From positions 2,046,001 to 2,110,000 of the forward strand of contig NZ_CP133089.1 of assembly GCF_030908405.1 (NCBI RefSeq): 64,000 bases of DNA, in the 5' to 3' direction. The DNA comes from Aminobacterium sp. MB27-C1 (GTDB lineage: Bacteria > Synergistota > Synergistia > Synergistales > Aminobacteriaceae). Under the pieces are notes generated by a model, which searched no databases, was not told the DNA's origin, and saw only the letters and a list, made by a program, of their open reading frames with translations. Below are positions 18,464-27,629 of the stretch, in pieces; positions within the stretch are counted from its first letter, which is position 1, and every line of letters begins with the position of its first letter. The position numbers were made by a program, and so were the translations under genes.

Positions 18464-20687
18464 GAAATGGATAAAAGGGCTGGCTATTGGAACTTCTCTC
18501 TTATTGCTCCTTTGGGCCAGCCCCTCTTTCGTCCCGCTCCAAATTGAAAAAGTGCAACATTGGCCAGTATCGCGAGTCCTTCTTGACAGAACAGGAAAAA
18601 CTTTTTACGTGGGGCTCTCTCCAGAATCAGAATGGTGTATTCCAATACCTTACGAACAGATGAGCCCATGGCTTCCTCAAATAGCCGTAGCTATCGAAGA
18701 CCGAAAATTCTGGTCACATCATGGTGTTGATTTTCAGGCCATTATTCGTGCCGCGTTGCAAAATATAAAGGCCAAAAGAGTTGTTTCTGGAGCCTCTACC
18801 ATTACGAGCCAAGTCATTCGCCTCTCCAATCCCCGTCCTCGAACGATACTTGTCAAGGCGGCTGAATTTCTTCAAGCAATGAAACTCGAACAGGGAGTAT
18901 CAAAAAAAGATATTCTTGAAATTTACCTGAATAGAGCTCCCTTTGGGAGCAATATAAGAGGCGTAGAAGCTGCAAGTCGCATGTGGTTTGGGAAACCAGC
19001 ATCATCTCTCTCTGTGGAAGAGGCGGCTCTTCTCATCGGAATGTTGCGTGGCCCATCTCTCTACCGTCCAGATCGCAACCCTCAAAGAGCAAAAACACTT
19101 CGCGACTCTATATTGAACTCTCTTGTCGAACAGAGGATTATTTCAGAAGAAAAGTGTATCGAAGGGAAAAAAGCACCACTTCCTGAACGCTCTTTTGATA
19201 TGCCCGCTATGGCTTTTCATTTTGCGCATGAAGTTTTGCAGAAAGTAACGAGCTCGCGCATAGAAACGACGCTAGATGTAGAGCTTCAGAATCAGATAGA
19301 GCACACTCTTCAACGAACACTCAACACTCTTCCATCTTCAATTACGGGAGCTGCTTTACTCATTCACAATCCTACCGGTAATATCTTGGCATATGTAGGG
19401 AATGGCCGATTTGGAACCCGCCAGTCGGGAAGCTGGATTGATTGTTGCCAGGCTCTGCGTTCTCCAGGATCAGCTTTGAAGCCTTTTGCATATCTTGAAG
19501 CCTTTAGTCGAGGTATTCTTACCCCTTCTTCTCTTTTAGCCGATACTCCTCTTTCTTTTGGAGGGCTTTCCCCTCGCAACTTCGACTTGCGATATAGAGG
19601 CCCCGTCTCAGCCAGACAAGCCCTGGCCCAATCTTTGAATGTTCCAGCCGTAAGAGTTCTCCGAAAAGTAGGAGGAGAAACTTTGCTCCAAACATTACGG
19701 TCTGCGGGAATCACCTCTTTGAATGAAGATACTCTCTACTACGGAGATTCCCTTATTTTAGGAGGGTGCGAAACAACTGTTATGCAAATGGCTTTGGCAT
19801 ACGAAACTATAGCCAACTTGGGAATTCAGCGACCTCTTCAGATGATTAAAGGTTCGACTCCTTCTTACGAGAAACGAATTTTTGACGAAGCAAGTTCCTT
19901 TCTTATTGCCGATATTCTGAAAGATCAAACCCGTCTCCTCCCCATGCGTAGAGAAGCTTTAGTCGATCAGAATATGAACATAGCCTTTAAAACAGGAACG
20001 TCTTACGGTTTAAGAGATGCCTGGACAGCTGCGTATACCCCTGAATACACTATCGTCGTTTGGTTTGGGGATCCGGCGGGCTTTCCCAATCCTGTTCTTA
20101 CTGGTTTGAAACTAGCTGCTCCTACCGCAATAGAAATGCTGAGCTGGGCAACACAAAACAAAATAAAATGGTATGCTCCGCCAAGTAGTCTAGGTCGCAG
20201 AACAGTCTGCGCTCTATCTGGGCTTCCACCCTCGGAAAGTTGTCCTACACATAGAATTGATTGGTATATTCCTGGAATATCTAGAAATGACCGCTGCTCC
20301 ATTCATCAAATGCGGAGAGGGGAGCCTGTGATTGTCTGGCCTTCCGAACTGGCTCTCATGAGTTCAACAAGAAGAGTTTATACAGAAGATTCTCCTATAA
20401 CAATTACGTCTCCACTAAATAATACCCAGTTTTTTATAACACCGACTGGGGGAAAACAAAAGATTGCCCTTCGCAGCGAAGGTGCAAGTGGCTTCTTGTT
20501 CTGGTATATAGATAATCAATTTTTCGGCAAAATAAAAGCCCCGAAAGAGATTTTCTGGCAACTCTCTCCGGGGCAACATAATATATCCGTAATGGATGAA
20601 AAAGGCCGTTCCGATTCAATCACTATTGAAGTTCTTTCTCTCTCTTCTCCAGCTGTTTTGCCTTTGAAACCTCTGGAGCTTCAATAA
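18456..20687 (+). CDS. pbpC: Penicillin-binding protein 1C
   Basis: Bifunctional murein synthase anchored by one N-terminal helix. The glycosyltransferase domain has EDRKFWSHHGVD and QVIRL; the transpeptidase domain has the SxxK motif in SPGSALKPFAY and KTGTS; the C-terminal BiPBP_C domain contains ITITSPLNNTQFF. A GTG at 18438 is possible, but I prefer the TTG at 18456 because GGAGG (18440-18444) sits 11 nt upstream of it and nothing resembling a ribosome site precedes the GTG. Either way it overlaps the macroglobulin gene, so the two are coupled. Confidence 0.92.
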   Translation: MNKKWIKGLAIGTSLLLLLWASPSFVPLQIEKVQHWPVSRVLLDRTGKTFYVGLSPESEWCIPIPYEQMSPWLPQIAVAIEDRKFWSHHGVDFQAIIRAALQNIKAKRVVSGASTITSQVIRLSNPRPRTILVKAAEFLQAMKLEQGVSKKDILEIYLNRAPFGSNIRGVEAASRMWFGKPASSLSVEEAALLIGMLRGPSLYRPDRNPQRAKTLRDSILNSLVEQRIISEEKCIEGKKAPLPERSFDMPAMAFHFAHEVLQKVTSSRIETTLDVELQNQIEHTLQRTLNTLPSSITGAALLIHNPTGNILAYVGNGRFGTRQSGSWIDCCQALRSPGSALKPFAYLEAFSRGILTPSSLLADTPLSFGGLSPRNFDLRYRGPVSARQALAQSLNVPAVRVLRKVGGETLLQTLRSAGITSLNEDTLYYGDSLILGGCETTVMQMALAYETIANLGIQRPLQMIKGSTPSYEKRIFDEASSFLIADILKDQTRLLPMRREALVDQNMNIAFKTGTSYGLRDAWTAAYTPEYTIVVWFGDPAGFPNPVLTGLKLAAPTAIEMLSWATQNKIKWYAPPSSLGRRTVCALSGLPPSESCPTHRIDWYIPGISRNDRCSIHQMRRGEPVIVWPSELALMSSTRRVYTEDSPITITSPLNNTQFFITPTGGKQKIALRSEGASGFLFWYIDNQFFGKIKAPKEIFWQLSPGQHNISVMDEKGRSDSITIEVLSLSSPAVLPLKPLELQ

Positions 20688-20688
20688 A

Positions 20689-21660
20689 TTACTGCCTTCT
20701 CGGATTAAAAGAAGAGATTTTCGCCAACTCTTCAAACAGTTCTTTTTCACGAAGTGAAAGATTTTTCGGCACAACGATCTCTATCTTCACATACAAATCT
20801 CCAGGCTGAGCCCCCTTACGACGAGGCAATCCCTTTCCCCTCAAGCGAAGAAGCTGACCACTCTGGGTTCCTGCCGGCAATTTCATCGTTACGCCGCCTT
20901 CCAACGTTTCAATATTCAGAGACGTTCCCAAAGCCGCTTCCCACGGAGTAACCTTCACAACTGTCGTCAGGTCGTACTGATTCACTTCGAAACGAGAATC
21001 CTCTCGCAATTTAATAGTAATGTAAAGGTCTCCATTAGAGGCATTTCCTATTCCTCTGCTTCCCTTTCCAGGAAGGCGAATGCGACTTCCATCAGTCATT
21101 CCTTGGGGAAAATTCACCGTCAATGTCTGTCTTCGGGGAATCCTCCGCCCATCAGAAGTCACGTCATGCTTTTCTATTGAAATAGATTTTGGCTCACGGC
21201 GAATAACATCTATCAGGGAAAGTTCCATCTGAACTTCAATATCCTCCCCCTTACGCCGGCGAGGGGCCCCTCCGAAGAAAAAGCTCTCAGCCCCACCCGT
21301 CGAGCCATTAAATCCTCCAAAGATGGTTTTGAAAAAATCGCTGAAATCTCCCAAACCGCCACTTCCATTACCGAAGTCCATACGGAATGTGCCACCATCT
21401 CCCCATCCGGGAGGCGGTGTAAAATTCTGACCTTCACTCCATTGGTTCCCTAAAGTATCATATCGTTGCCGCTTATCTTGATCTTTCAAAACTTCGTAAG
21501 CTTCATTAATCTCTTTATAGCGTTCTTCGCTTCCCGGCTCTTTGTTTACATCAGGATGATATTTTTTCGCTAAAGCTCTATAGGCTTTACGAATTTCATC
21601 CTGAGAAGCTTTCCGATCAACACCGAGAATAGCGTAGTAATCTTTATATGTAACAGGCAT
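20689..21660 (-). CDS. cbpA: CbpA-type DnaJ co-chaperone
   Basis: J-domain protein of 323 residues. The J-domain (about 3-68) carries the HPD motif (KYHPDVNKE). A Gly/Phe-rich linker follows (about 75-130). The two C-terminal beta-barrel substrate domains are present, but there is no CxxCxGxG zinc-finger cluster, so it is a CbpA-type and not DnaJ proper. The ATG at 21660 has AAGGTGG 5 nt upstream; the GTG at 21669 lacks spacing. It shares its promoter-proximal 19-bp box with clpB, which suggests common stress control. Convergent with pbpC, whose stop is 2 nt away. Confidence 0.92.
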   Translation of the reverse strand: MPVTYKDYYAILGVDRKASQDEIRKAYRALAKKYHPDVNKEPGSEERYKEINEAYEVLKDQDKRQRYDTLGNQWSEGQNFTPPPGWGDGGTFRMDFGNGSGGLGDFSDFFKTIFGGFNGSTGGAESFFFGGAPRRRKGEDIEVQMELSLIDVIRREPKSISIEKHDVTSDGRRIPRRQTLTVNFPQGMTDGSRIRLPGKGSRGIGNASNGDLYITIKLREDSRFEVNQYDLTTVVKVTPWEAALGTSLNIETLEGGVTMKLPAGTQSGQLLRLRGKGLPRRKGAQPGDLYVKIEIVVPKNLSLREKELFEELAKISSFNPRRQ

Positions 21661-21679
21661 ATTTACCACCTTCTTTTAA

Positions 21680-21698
21680 TTTGACCTTTACTAACCAA
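21680..21698 (-). promoter_or_regulatory. CtsR-like box upstream of cbpA
   Basis: Identical 19-mer to that at 12917-12935 in front of clpB (TTTGACCTTTACTAACCAA on the plus strand) and in the same place, just after the -10 box. Confidence 0.6.
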
Positions 21699-21700
21699 AG

Positions 21701-21729
21701 ATTATACGACAAAAAAAGAGCCCGGGCAA
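21701..21729 (-). promoter_or_regulatory. Sigma-70-type promoter of cbpA
   Basis: On the minus strand TTGCCC (21724-21729), 17 nt, TATAAT (21701-21706). The -35 region is part of the terminator of the upstream CDF gene. Confidence 0.55.
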
Positions 21730-21747
21730 CTCTCTGTCCAGGCTCTT
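21716..21747 (-). terminator. Terminator of the CDF transporter gene
   Basis: AAGAGCC...GGCTCTT hairpin with partial inner pairing, followed on the minus strand by seven T residues. It overlaps the cbpA promoter. Confidence 0.75.
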
Positions 21748-21759
21748 ATCTTCCTCTCT

Positions 21760-22713
21760 TTAGTGAGAAGAGACTGCTTCATTCGTTACATGATCGTCAT
21801 TGTGATTGCCGCCTTTTTCAGGCAAAGGTTCCACATGAAGAGAAATGAGAGTCTCAGACCCAAATTCGTTATGAATTCTATCTTCAATTGTAGAGGCAAT
21901 ATTATGAGCCTCTACAAGCCCCATTGTACGATCTACAAGAATATGAGTTTCCATGGCAATATACGGTCCGACCCGACGAGTACGAAGACGATGAACATCA
22001 CGTACTTCCTTCGATTCCCGTATAAGAGCCATAATTCGATCTTCAGTCTCTTTATCCAAAGAACCTTCCAGAAGCTCGTTCAGGCTCTCCATCATAATAG
22101 GCAAAGATACTCGAATAATAAAGAAACTCACTACTGCCGCCGCAATAGGATCAAGAATGCGTCCTCCCGCACCAAAAAAACGAGCGCCAACAATGCCAAA
22201 AAGAACACCAATGGAAGAAAAGGCATCTGAACGATGATCCCAAGCCTTCGCCATAAGAGCCGGGCTGTTTATATTAGTAGCCCAGACAGCCGTATAGCGA
22301 TATAAAACCTCTTTCACAACTATAGACACAACCGCAGCTCCTATAGCAAGCAATCCGGGGCGCGGAAAGGTTTCTCCCTTTAAAACTAAGAGAATTTTAT
22401 GCACCGCCTCAAGAAGAATACCTGTTCCAGCTATAAAGAGAACAACGCCACACAAGGAAGCCAATAGCGTTTCAACTTTACCGTGTCCATATCTGTGGCT
22501 GCTATCTGCAGGCTTATTTACAACTTTAAAGCCAAAAAATACAACCACATCGGTTATCAAATCTGAAAGGGAATGAGTTGCGTCAGCAACCATGGCTCCG
22601 CTATGGCCGACAAAACCTGCAATATACTTCAGAATAGTGAGGATCAAATTGACCCAGAAACCTCGCAGCGTCACGGCTAGGGCGCGATCTCCCCTGTTGA
22701 TTTCCACCAACAC
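21760..22713 (-). CDS. Cation diffusion facilitator (CDF) metal exporter
   Basis: A 317-residue inner-membrane metal/proton antiporter. The N-terminal six-helix unit contains the HSLSD metal site of helix II (VADATHSLSDLITD) and the HRYGHGK region after helix III; the C-terminal cytoplasmic ferredoxin-like metal-binding domain is about residues 215-300. The tail is His/Asp-rich (NHNDDHVTNEAVSSH). The GTG at 22713 follows GAGGGG. Metal specificity (Zn, Mn, Fe or Co) cannot be set from the motif alone. It has its own terminator. Confidence 0.9.
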   Translation of the reverse strand: MLVEINRGDRALAVTLRGFWVNLILTILKYIAGFVGHSGAMVADATHSLSDLITDVVVFFGFKVVNKPADSSHRYGHGKVETLLASLCGVVLFIAGTGILLEAVHKILLVLKGETFPRPGLLAIGAAVVSIVVKEVLYRYTAVWATNINSPALMAKAWDHRSDAFSSIGVLFGIVGARFFGAGGRILDPIAAAVVSFFIIRVSLPIMMESLNELLEGSLDKETEDRIMALIRESKEVRDVHRLRTRRVGPYIAMETHILVDRTMGLVEAHNIASTIEDRIHNEFGSETLISLHVEPLPEKGGNHNDDHVTNEAVSSH

Positions 22714-22808
22714 CTATCCCCTCTTTTCATTCTTTCAATCAAAATCTTAAAATAGTTGCAGTATATAATGAAAAGGGTGTAACAAGCAACAAAGGGGGGA
22801 ACTGATTT

Positions 22809-24632
22809 ATGAAAATGCAAATGGTACACGTAAATCTCTCTTCAAAGGCGATTGAAACATTCTCCGTTGAAGAAAGCATTGCTCGTCGCTATATTGGCGG
22901 CTCAGGCCTCGGCACTTATTTCTTTTTCAAATACTCTCAGCCCGAAGTTGAACCTTTAAGTCCAGAGAATTCACTCATATTCATGAACGGCCCCTTTCAG
23001 GGGACAGGCATTCCAACCTCTGGACGACACCAAATCATTTCGAAATCACCTTTAACGGGGACATTCGGCGAATCGGATGCCGGAGGCACCTTTGGATATC
23101 ATCTCTTACGAAGCGGCTATTACGGAATAATTATTGAAGGTGAAGCTGATACACCTCTCTATCTCTCTATTCGAGATGGTGAAATTTCTCTTTGCGACGC
23201 TTCGTCTCTCTGGGGAAAAGACTCTTTTGAAACGGAAGAATTTCTCAAAAAAGAGTTTAATGCGCCCTGCGGGGTTTCATGCATTGGACCGGCTGGAGAG
23301 AAGCTCGCCCTGATTGCTGGAATAATGCACGACGGTTCCCATGCCAGAGCTGCAGGAAGATGTGGCCTCGGTGCTGTTATGGGAAGCAAAAAACTCAAAG
23401 CTATAGTTGCTGGAGGATCTTATCGTCCCGATCTTTTTGACAAAGAAGAAGTTAATGCTCTCTCAAAGGAAAAACATCTTCTTTTTTCGCAAAAGCTGAA
23501 AGGCATGACTCGTTTCGGAACAGCAGGAGGCGTTTCGCTTGCTGAAGAATATGGAGACCTGCCAATTAAAAACTGGCAACAGGGTTCTTGGAAACCGGAA
23601 GTGTCATCACTCACTGGAGAAGCCATGGCCGATACTATTCTTACAGAAAATTACGGATGTATGGCATGTCCTATTCGTTGCGGTCGGGAAGTCGCCTTCG
23701 ATACTGTCGCAGGAGCTGGCCCTGAATACGAAACGATTGGTATGCTTGGAAGCAACTGCCTCGTGAATGATCTTAAGGATGTTGCCCGTGCTGCCGATCT
23801 TTGTAACCGTTACGGCCTCGACACTATTTCAACTGGATCTGTCATAGCCTTTGCCATGGAGCTTTTTGATCGCCACATTATTACAGAAGAGGAAATTGGC
23901 TTTCCTCTTCGATGGGGAGATGGAAAAGCTGTTATTCGAATGGTAGAAACCATTGGGAAAAGAGAAGGAATCGGCGCTATTCTCAGTTTGGGAACTCGAA
24001 AAGCTGCTGAAAAAATTGGTAAGGGTGCCGAGCACTATGCCATTCACGTAAAGGGACTTGAATTGCCCGCCCACGACCCTCGCTGTTATAAAAGTCTCGC
24101 CACCGGATATGCCACGTCAAATAGGGGAGCCTGTCATCTCTCTGGCTATACCTACGCTTGCGAACGTAATGCAACATACCCTGATTTTGGCATCACAGAA
24201 GTTCTCGACAGATCAACAGATGAAGAGAAAGGAAAATTGAACGTTCCTTTTCAAAATTACATGGGAATTCTCGACTCACTGAAGATATGCAAATTTCCAT
24301 TTCTGGCTACCGTATCGATCAACGATCTTCTCACGTGGATTCACGGTATTACAGGCTGGGAAATGACACGAGAAGAGCTCGAAGAAATTGCCGACCGGAT
24401 ATTCACATTAAAGCGACTATTCAATGGCCGGTGTGGTCTTACAAAAAAAGATGACACCCTGCCCGAAAGGATTCTCAAGGAACCACGCAAAACAGGAGGA
24501 GCAGCAGATACCCTACCCGACCTTGAAAAGCAACTAAAAGAATACTATAGCCTTCGGGGATGGAATGAAGATGGGCTCCCTACCTATGAACAACTGAAAA
24601 GACTTGGTATTGAAGAATTTTTAGCCATATGA
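22809..24632 (+). CDS. aor: Aldehyde:ferredoxin oxidoreductase (tungsten/molybdopterin enzyme)
   Basis: Oxidises aldehydes to carboxylic acids with ferredoxin as electron acceptor, as expected in amino acid fermentation where 2-keto acids yield aldehydes. N-terminal domain RRYIGGSGLGTYFFF and GPFQGTGIPTSGRHQ; [4Fe-4S] ligands in CMACPIRCGR (near residue 284) plus a late Cys in LKICKFP; the pterin-contact regions AGPEYETIGMLGSNC and HDPR. Length 607 is normal. GGGGG precedes the ATG. Followed by a strong hairpin. The nearby MoaD-like carrier could serve cofactor synthesis, though it is not in this operon. Confidence 0.93.
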   Translation: MKMQMVHVNLSSKAIETFSVEESIARRYIGGSGLGTYFFFKYSQPEVEPLSPENSLIFMNGPFQGTGIPTSGRHQIISKSPLTGTFGESDAGGTFGYHLLRSGYYGIIIEGEADTPLYLSIRDGEISLCDASSLWGKDSFETEEFLKKEFNAPCGVSCIGPAGEKLALIAGIMHDGSHARAAGRCGLGAVMGSKKLKAIVAGGSYRPDLFDKEEVNALSKEKHLLFSQKLKGMTRFGTAGGVSLAEEYGDLPIKNWQQGSWKPEVSSLTGEAMADTILTENYGCMACPIRCGREVAFDTVAGAGPEYETIGMLGSNCLVNDLKDVARAADLCNRYGLDTISTGSVIAFAMELFDRHIITEEEIGFPLRWGDGKAVIRMVETIGKREGIGAILSLGTRKAAEKIGKGAEHYAIHVKGLELPAHDPRCYKSLATGYATSNRGACHLSGYTYACERNATYPDFGITEVLDRSTDEEKGKLNVPFQNYMGILDSLKICKFPFLATVSINDLLTWIHGITGWEMTREELEEIADRIFTLKRLFNGRCGLTKKDDTLPERILKEPRKTGGAADTLPDLEKQLKEYYSLRGWNEDGLPTYEQLKRLGIEEFLAI

Positions 24633-24644
24633 ATAAACACATCG

Positions 24645-24687
24645 AAAAGAGCCATATGAAGAGATTCTCTCTTCATATGGCTCTTTT
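24645..24687. terminator. Strong bidirectional terminator (20-bp perfect stem)
   Basis: AAAAGAGCCATATGAAGAGA pairs perfectly with its reverse complement across a TTC loop. It separates the convergent AOR and tag genes. Confidence 0.9.
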
Positions 24688-24694
24688 ACAAACC

Positions 24695-25279
24695 TTATTT
24701 TTCCCTGGAATAACAAAAACAGTCAACGAGATGATCGTTAATCATTCCTATAGCCTGCATATACGAATAACAAATAGTGGAACCTACGAAGGTAAACCCC
24801 CTTCGCTTCAGTTCTTTGCTCAGCTTCTCTGAAAGAGGAGTAGTTGCTGGAACGTCGCGTTCATCTCTCCAATGATTCTTAATCGGATTTCCATCAACAA
24901 AATTCCATAAAAATGTAGAAAAGGAACCAAATTTCTCCGCTGTATCAATAAAAAAGCGAGCATTTTTGACAGCTGACGCGATCTTCAGCCTATTTCGAAT
25001 GATACCGGGGTGATTACACAATGTTGCTATCTTCTCTTGATCAAAGGCAGCAACTTTGTCTACATCAAAATTTTCAAAGGCCTCTCTATAAGCCTCTCGT
25101 TTCTTCAGAACGGTAAGCCAGCTTAATCCAGCCTGAGCTGATTCAAGAATTAAAAGTTCAAAGAGACGCCGGTCATCATAGAGTGGAATACCCCACTCCT
25201 CATCGTGATACGCCATCAATAATGGATGCCCCTCAGCCCAAGGACATCGATTCAACACGGTCTTATCTTGATTCTTCAT
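24695..25279 (-). CDS. tag: DNA-3-methyladenine glycosylase I
   Basis: Base-excision repair enzyme that removes 3-methyladenine. Typical Tag sequence: RCPWAEGHPLLMAYHDEEWG at the N-terminus with the first zinc-site Cys, FELLILESAQAGLSW, and the C-terminal zinc region DHLVDCFCY with His/Cys. Length 194 matches. The open frame reaches 25336 inside thiF, but the ATG at 25279 overlaps the thiF stop as ATGA, the normal coupling, so it is the start. Last gene of the isc-like operon, which is an unusual place for a repair gene. Confidence 0.92.
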   Translation of the reverse strand: MKNQDKTVLNRCPWAEGHPLLMAYHDEEWGIPLYDDRRLFELLILESAQAGLSWLTVLKKREAYREAFENFDVDKVAAFDQEKIATLCNHPGIIRNRLKIASAVKNARFFIDTAEKFGSFSTFLWNFVDGNPIKNHWRDERDVPATTPLSEKLSKELKRRGFTFVGSTICYSYMQAIGMINDHLVDCFCYSREK

Positions 25280-25962
25280 AGCTCGATAGTCTCCATACTC
25301 ATCATAGCGAGATCTATAAAAGTTAAAGTTCCCCATCTCACAGATTCTACCCCAGCCAGATATTTTATAGCTTCCGATGCTTCGAGAGAGCCTATCACAA
25401 AAGGCGTAAAACTAGGAGTTCCCAAATCTTTTTCTATTCCCTGATTCGGCAGGGGATTTTCAAAGAGATCGAAATGAGTCTTCTGCCACGGTTTATATCG
25501 CCCAACTTGCCCAATCATGCCTCCAAGAGCCCCGTGAATAACCGGAATCTTCGCTGACGCGCACTCACGATACAAAATCTGTCTCGCATCATTACTATCG
25601 AGAGCATCAATAACCAGATCTACGTTCTGTAAAAAATCCCGACAATTTTGTTCAGATAACATAAAAGGAATAACACGAGTCTGCACTTCACTGTTGATAG
25701 CCGAAACTCTTTTTTGCGCAACTTCAACTTTGAGCGTTCCTATATCCTTTTCTCTGGCTAAAAGCTGGCGATTCAAGTTGCTCTCTGAAAAAACATCTCC
25801 ATCAACTAACGTAAGCATCCCGACACCCGCCCTGGCCAGAATTTCAACAACAACTCCACCTAAACCGCCACATCCTACGACAAGAACACGGGATCGAAAG
25901 AGCCGATCCTGGCCTTCGATCCCCAATGTTCCACGATTTCGATCATAGCGGTGAAAAGACAT
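25276..25962 (-). CDS. ThiF/MoeB/HesA-family E1-like adenylyltransferase
   Basis: A 228-residue ATP-dependent activating enzyme. N-terminal Rossmann motif GCGGLGGVV, LVDGDVFSESNLNRQ (the R finger region), and DALDSNDARQ. It would adenylate the C-terminal Gly-Gly of a small sulfur carrier. I see no CxxC zinc pair, which places it nearer the short HesA/ThiF types. It starts 2 nt after the iscU stop and overlaps tag by 4 nt. The divergent MoaD-like gene at 28198 encodes a possible partner, and IscS could supply the sulfur; this pairing is inference. Confidence 0.85.
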   Translation of the reverse strand: MSFHRYDRNRGTLGIEGQDRLFRSRVLVVGCGGLGGVVVEILARAGVGMLTLVDGDVFSESNLNRQLLAREKDIGTLKVEVAQKRVSAINSEVQTRVIPFMLSEQNCRDFLQNVDLVIDALDSNDARQILYRECASAKIPVIHGALGGMIGQVGRYKPWQKTHFDLFENPLPNQGIEKDLGTPSFTPFVIGSLEASEAIKYLAGVESVRWGTLTFIDLAMMSMETIEL

Positions 25963-25964
25963 AA

Positions 25965-26408
25965 CTATTCGTGATGATGAACGTGGTGGCTATGTTCATC
26001 CACCAGTTCATCGTGGCTTTTCTCGCTCCAGGGTTCAAGTTTCTGACGTCGGCGATAATCATTAATAGCTGCATGAATTGCTTCTTCCGCCAATACAGAA
26101 CAGTGCATTTTAACAGGAGGCAAACCATCAAGGGCATCGGCAACAGCTTTATTCGTCAGATTCCATGCCTCCTCTATAGTTTTCCCCTTAACAAGTTCAG
26201 TAGCCATGCTTGAAGAAGCTATAGCAGAAGCACACCCAAAGGTTTTAAATTTAATATCGACAATGCGATTATCTTCTACTTTGAGATAGATCTTCATAAT
26301 ATCTCCACACTTGGGATTTCCTGCCTCTCCTATTCCATCGGCGTTCTCTATCTCTCCCACGTTACGGGGATTCTGAAAATGGTCCATTACAATTTCACTA
26401 TAAAGCAT
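25965..26408 (-). CDS. iscU: IscU/NifU-like Fe-S scaffold
   Basis: Scaffold on which Fe-S clusters are assembled from IscS-derived sulfur. Three cluster-ligand Cys are visible: NPKCGD (with the conserved Asp), FGCASAIASSS and KMHCSVLAEEA. Length 147 includes a C-terminal extension that ends in a His cluster (HSHHVHHHE), which normal IscU lacks. It lies 2 nt after iscS. Confidence 0.93.
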   Translation of the reverse strand: MLYSEIVMDHFQNPRNVGEIENADGIGEAGNPKCGDIMKIYLKVEDNRIVDIKFKTFGCASAIASSSMATELVKGKTIEEAWNLTNKAVADALDGLPPVKMHCSVLAEEAIHAAINDYRRRQKLEPWSEKSHDELVDEHSHHVHHHE

Positions 26409-26410
26409 AC

Positions 26411-27601
26411 TTAATTACTCCTCTCTTGAGCTTTTATGAAATCTTCCCACAGCGGCGACATGTTACGACGGCGTTCGACAATTCCTATTAATTTCTCCAC
26501 TACGTAGTCTATATCTTCTTTCGTTGTCGATTCTCCAAGACTAAGACGAAGCGAGCCGTGAGCCTGTTCGTGACTTAAACCTATTGCCATAAGCACATGA
26601 GATGGATCAAGAGAACCTGACGAGCAGGCACTTCCAGTGGAAGCCGAAATTCCAAACATGTCGAGATCCATAATTAACGTTTCCCCTTCAACTCCAATAA
26701 GACTGACATTGACGTTATTGGGAAGTCTGTTTTCCCCCAATGCGCCGTTAAGCTTGGCATATGGAATCCGGTTCATGATTTCAGCTATAAGATTATTTCT
26801 CAACTCAGAAAGGCGTCTTCTCTCTTCTTCCATTTTCAGATTTGCTCGCTCTATAGCCGCTCCTAAACCAACGATACCTGCTACATTCTCTGTCGTAGCC
26901 CGGCGACCTCGTTCCTGACCTCCGCCGTGAATATAGTTGTCGAGCTTAACACCTTTTCTGATATACATAACGCCAGTTCCCTTAGGGCCATAAAATTTGT
27001 GGGCCGAAAGAGAAAGCATATCAACATTCATAGCTTTCACATCGATAGGAACATGGGCTACAGCCTGTACTGCATCGGTATGAAAAAGGATACCCTTTTT
27101 ATGGCACAATTTTCCTATCTCTGCGATTGGCTGAATCGTTCCAATCTCATTATTTGCAAACATAATTGAAACGAGAATTGTCTTATCTGTAATGGCCTTC
27201 TCTACATCCTCTACAGAAACTCGGCCTTCAGAATCTACATCAAGATACGTTACGTCATATCCCAACTTGGCTAGATATTCGGCAGAATGTAGTATCGCAT
27301 GGTGTTCAATCTTTGTTGTAATAATGTGGTTTCCCTTACTGCGATACGTAAATGCCGTTCCCTTAAGAGCCCAGTTATCAGACTCTGTTCCTCCACTTGT
27401 AAAATAGATTTCGTCTGGTGATGCATTCAAAACTTTCGCTACCTTTTCGCGGGCAGCAGTTATTGCTTCTTTGTTCTTCTGACCCACTGTATAAAGAGAC
27501 GATGGATTCCCAAAAGATTCAGTAAAGTAAGGTATCATCGCATTGAGAACATCTGTAGCCACTGGCGTTGTTGCTGCATGGTCCATATAGACTTGTCGCA
27601 T
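26411..27601 (-). CDS. iscS: Cysteine desulfurase
   Basis: PLP enzyme that converts cysteine to alanine and delivers persulfide sulfur. YMDHAATTP at the N-terminus, FTSGGTESDN, the PLP-Lys segment SLSAHKFYGPKG, and the sulfur-carrying Cys in STGSACSSGS. The in-frame start at 27658 would overlap iscR; the ATG at 27601, which begins MRQVYMDHAATTP, is the family start. Second gene of the operon, 28 nt after iscR. Confidence 0.95.
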   Translation of the reverse strand: MRQVYMDHAATTPVATDVLNAMIPYFTESFGNPSSLYTVGQKNKEAITAAREKVAKVLNASPDEIYFTSGGTESDNWALKGTAFTYRSKGNHIITTKIEHHAILHSAEYLAKLGYDVTYLDVDSEGRVSVEDVEKAITDKTILVSIMFANNEIGTIQPIAEIGKLCHKKGILFHTDAVQAVAHVPIDVKAMNVDMLSLSAHKFYGPKGTGVMYIRKGVKLDNYIHGGGQERGRRATTENVAGIVGLGAAIERANLKMEEERRRLSELRNNLIAEIMNRIPYAKLNGALGENRLPNNVNVSLIGVEGETLIMDLDMFGISASTGSACSSGSLDPSHVLMAIGLSHEQAHGSLRLSLGESTTKEDIDYVVEKLIGIVERRRNMSPLWEDFIKAQERSN

Positions 27602-27629
27602 TATTTTTAGCCTGCCTTTCTTTATAAAT

